Below are positions 62,137 to 64,000 of a DNA stretch of 64,000 nucleotides, piece by piece. The stretch lies in the NCBI GenBank assembly GCA_020636835.1, contig JACJXC010000006.1, forward strand, positions 295,310 to 359,309, in the 5' to 3' direction. Source of the DNA: Bacteroidales bacterium (GTDB lineage: Bacteria > Bacteroidota > Bacteroidia > Bacteroidales > Tenuifilaceae). The stretch's first letter is position 1, and every line of letters begins with the position of its first letter. Under the pieces are notes generated by a model that was not told the DNA's origin, made no database searches, and was given only the letters and a program-made list of their open reading frames with translations. The translations under genes were made by a program, and so were the position numbers.

Positions 62137-62513
62137 TTTCGTCAAGTCTTTCTGTATTCCAGTTGGATTCAACAAATTTAATAAACTTGTTAATTTTGGC
62201 ACCTAAAATATCAAGTTCTACAGATATTTTATCCCATTCATTGTTAGGGTATATTATGTTGAGAAACTCGCATTGAGATAATGACTCCAGTAATGATGAA
62301 TAACTGTAAGCCAAGAATTTTATAAAGTCAGATTTATATCTTCTACTACCATAACCTTCAACAATATTATCCTTAATTGATTGGCTTGATCTTCGTAGCT
62401 GAGAACCCACTTCATATCTATCTGGATTTGGCAATTCAATAGTTTTAATTCTTATACGAATCGATAATTCGAAAGCTTGCTTGTAGATTATCCAAATCCC
62501 TATAACTTTTCAT
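62123..62513 (-). pseudogene. Four-helix-bundle (S23/IVP-type) protein gene with a frameshift near its start
   Basis: The longest open frame (62434-62123, TTG start) covers PNPDRYEVGSQLRRSS and the family motif NIVEGYGSRRYKSDFIKF. The family's N-terminal part is present upstream but split: the ATG at 62513 starts MKSYRDLD in one frame, and the next base at 62488/62489 shifts reading into IYKQAFELSIRIRIK, which continues into PNPDRY. Removing one A in GGATAATC restores a normal protein of about 130 residues. The family was first described from proteins encoded in 23S rRNA intervening sequences; avd of diversity-generating retroelements is a relative. The island has only 25-28% G+C in 60-base samples, against 55-57% in the neighbours. 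A base-calling error is the alternative. Confidence 0.75.
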
Positions 62514-62693
62514 GTGTTTAAAATTTCTTAAGTTTCAGAAATTCAGTAGTATTTGTTTCTGTTTTTATGTCCGTAACAATTATGCGCACATGGAATACCC
62601 ATATTATATTAACTGCGTTTAGTGTAAATTATTACATGGACATTTCATTGCAAAAAATTAGCGTATTAGTGATCGAATTATATTCATATCATC

Positions 62694-62705
62694 ATAACTG
62701 ATAAC
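62694..62705. repeat. Inverted copy of the island-edge 12-mer
   Basis: ATAACTGATAAC is the reverse complement of GTTATCAGTTAT at 62120-62131. It lies 9 bases from the 3' end of the OmpA-type gene (stop 62714), so the AT-rich island is bounded by an inverted repeat on both sides. Confidence 0.8.
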
Positions 62706-62713
62706 AGTAAACG

Positions 62714-64000
62714 CTACTTGCTAATCACCTCAATCTCAACCCGTCGGTTCAGGGTTCGGCTGTCCTCGGTGTCGCTTGGTGCTATGGGGGCGGTATTGCC
62801 AAACCCTCTTACCTGAATGTTGCTAAATCCATTTTCGATTAAGTATTTAGCTACGGCTTTGGCTCTTGTTTCGCCAATTTCGGGGTTGTTTATGGCCTCT
62901 ACGTCGTCGCAATGGCCCTGTATCTCTATTCGGATGTTGCTATTGTCGCGGAGTATGCGGAGTAGGCGGTTGAGCTCAACCACAGTTTCGGGACCCAGGT
63001 CGGATTTGTTGATCTCAAACTTGATGTTCAGCTCAATTTTCGATCCAATGGATATTTGCTTCAATAGAATGTCCTTGTTCACATTCATGAAGGTGGTTAC
63101 TTGGTTTAGGTTCAGGCTCTCGGAGAAGTACCAGTAGTCGTCGGCAACTATTTCGAGCATGTAAATGTCGTCGGCCAGGAACGATAGGCTGTAATCGCCT
63201 GTTTGCGCATTGGAGTAAACCGACGAAACAATGGAGTTGTTCTTGGTGTTAATTAGGTTAACCCTGGCGCGTAATGGCTTAAGCGTTGTGGCATCCTGTA
63301 TGGTTCCGCGGAGGTTGGTGCGGCGGATTTGCACCACGCCATCGGCCAGGTTGCTTTGGGTTGATGGGCTGAAGTTTATTCTACGGATTTTTTCGTCGAA
63401 TACAAAGTTTACCTCAAACTGCTTGTAGCCGTTGAACTGTACGCGGAAGTTGTTCTGGCGTAAGTCGAAGTCTTCGTAAAAGATGTTATTGATGTTTACA
63501 ATATACTCGTCGGTTACGGGGGCGTGAATGGTAAATTCGCCCTCCTTGTTGGTAAGGGTGGAGAATGTGTTACCCCGGCTGTCGGTGGCGGTTATACGGA
63601 TGTTCGACACATCCACCTTGCCGATACCCGATAAGCGACTACGGTTAAGGATAATTTTGCCGAACACCTTGTTCTTTTCCACAAACGGGAAGAAGTAGTC
63701 GCCTGAGCGGTCCACCTTGAGCTCCACAATGTCCTTGGCCTTGCTATATGTTCCGGCCTCGGTGCCTATTGGGTTGTACGAGATGGAGTATAATCCTTCG
63801 GGGATATTCTCCATGTTCACAATCCCGGTGTTATCGGAGAGTAAATCGGCACTTACAAAATCGCCGGGGATTCGTCCTTTAACATCGCTTTTAATTTTCT
63901 CAATCCGAACAAGTACATTTCGGATTCCCGGTTCGTTTTCGTCCTGCAAATAGTTTCCATTGAAATCCTTGAAGAAAGTGAAGTTCAGATCGTAGAATTT
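62714..64000 (-). CDS. Partial OmpA-family protein with SdrD-like and carboxypeptidase-like repeats
   Basis: The frame is open to the window edge, so the N-terminus is missing; at least 428 residues are visible. The edge shows FFKDFNGNYLQDENEPGIRN, the SdrD/B-like motif that repeats in secreted Bacteroidota proteins, followed by beta-sandwich modules (KVFGKIILNRSRL, LRGTIQDATTLKPLRARV). The C-terminal OmpA domain (about the last 110 residues) has FEINKSDLGPETVVELNRL, IEIQGHCDDV and RAKAVAKYLIENG, which bind peptidoglycan. It is likely an outer-membrane-associated protein that tethers a surface structure to the cell wall. Its stop lies at the edge of the AT-rich island. Confidence 0.85.
   Translation of the reverse strand, partial: KFYDLNFTFFKDFNGNYLQDENEPGIRNVLVRIEKIKSDVKGRIPGDFVSADLLSDNTGIVNMENIPEGLYSISYNPIGTEAGTYSKAKDIVELKVDRSGDYFFPFVEKNKVFGKIILNRSRLSGIGKVDVSNIRITATDSRGNTFSTLTNKEGEFTIHAPVTDEYIVNINNIFYEDFDLRQNNFRVQFNGYKQFEVNFVFDEKIRRINFSPSTQSNLADGVVQIRRTNLRGTIQDATTLKPLRARVNLINTKNNSIVSSVYSNAQTGDYSLSFLADDIYMLEIVADDYWYFSESLNLNQVTTFMNVNKDILLKQISIGSKIELNIKFEINKSDLGPETVVELNRLLRILRDNSNIRIEIQGHCDDVEAINNPEIGETRAKAVAKYLIENGFSNIQVRGFGNTAPIAPSDTEDSRTLNRRVEIEVISK

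Overview
The window is chromosomal DNA from a member of the Bacteroidota, most likely a Bacteroidales/Marinilabiliales-type organism. The evidence is lineage-specific gene content: a short primary sigma factor without region 1.1 (sigma-ABfr type), the Bacteroidota form of RNA polymerase omega, a PorD/DUF4835 protein of the type IX secretion lineage, a SusC/CirA-style TonB-dependent receptor, an OstA-like/SurA cluster, and several -7 boxes of the form TAnnTTTG. It is a dense, mostly housekeeping region with about 50 protein genes and one tRNA. No CRISPR array, complete insertion sequence or prophage is visible.

Layout. 1-2.4 kb: edge of a multi-membrane-span GT-C-like glycosyltransferase, a small membrane protein and a stand-alone RsmH. 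2.4-10.3 kb (minus): GNAT, DUF416, then TonB-ExbD-ExbB and TamB, an inner-to-outer membrane energy and assembly block, divergent from tsaD. 11.5-13.8 kb: a hybrid sensor with an NMT1/THI5 ligand-binding module whose phospho-acceptor histidine is replaced by phenylalanine. 13.9-19.2 kb: yaaA, then rRNA methyltransferase, DEDD exonuclease, DUF5063 and RecQ. 19.4-27 kb (plus): guaB and an envelope-biogenesis operon of three SurA/PpiC-related proteins plus an OstA-like protein. 27-32.2 kb (minus): S9 oligopeptidase, TonB-dependent receptor and a histidine-rich small membrane protein. 32.3-39 kb (plus): rubrerythrin, mutS2 and an operon of a polysaccharide-deacetylase-like protein and two GNAT proteins. 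39-41 kb (minus): FtsE-like ATPase and a flavoprotein. 41.2-48.6 kb (plus): THUMP methyltransferase, SMI1/KNR4 protein, a 1640-residue exported ankyrin-like protein and endonuclease III. 48.9-57.8 kb: tRNA-Pro, trxB, an alpha-oxoamine synthase, the bamD-rpoZ-coaBC-porD-recN operon and fabI. 57.9-64 kb (minus): rpoD, HtrA, SiaC, dapF, a frameshifted four-helix-bundle gene in an AT-rich island bounded by inverted repeats, and an OmpA-type protein running off the edge.

Systems view. Much of the window serves the cell envelope: ExbBD/TonB powers receptors such as the one at 29-31 kb. SurA-like chaperones, BamD, TamB, HtrA and the OstA-like protein handle outer-membrane biogenesis. FabI and the alpha-oxoamine synthase feed lipids. 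The most unusual items are the His-less hybrid sensor (11.5-13.8 kb), the inverted-repeat-bounded four-helix-bundle cassette (62.1-62.7 kb), the SMI1/KNR4 plus giant exported ankyrin-like pair (42.4-47.9 kb), the His-rich protein next to a TonB receptor with a cysteine pair in its plug (29.2-32.2 kb), and the deacetylase/GNAT/GNAT operon (35.7-39.0 kb). None of these is proven here to be a new system. They are the places worth testing first.
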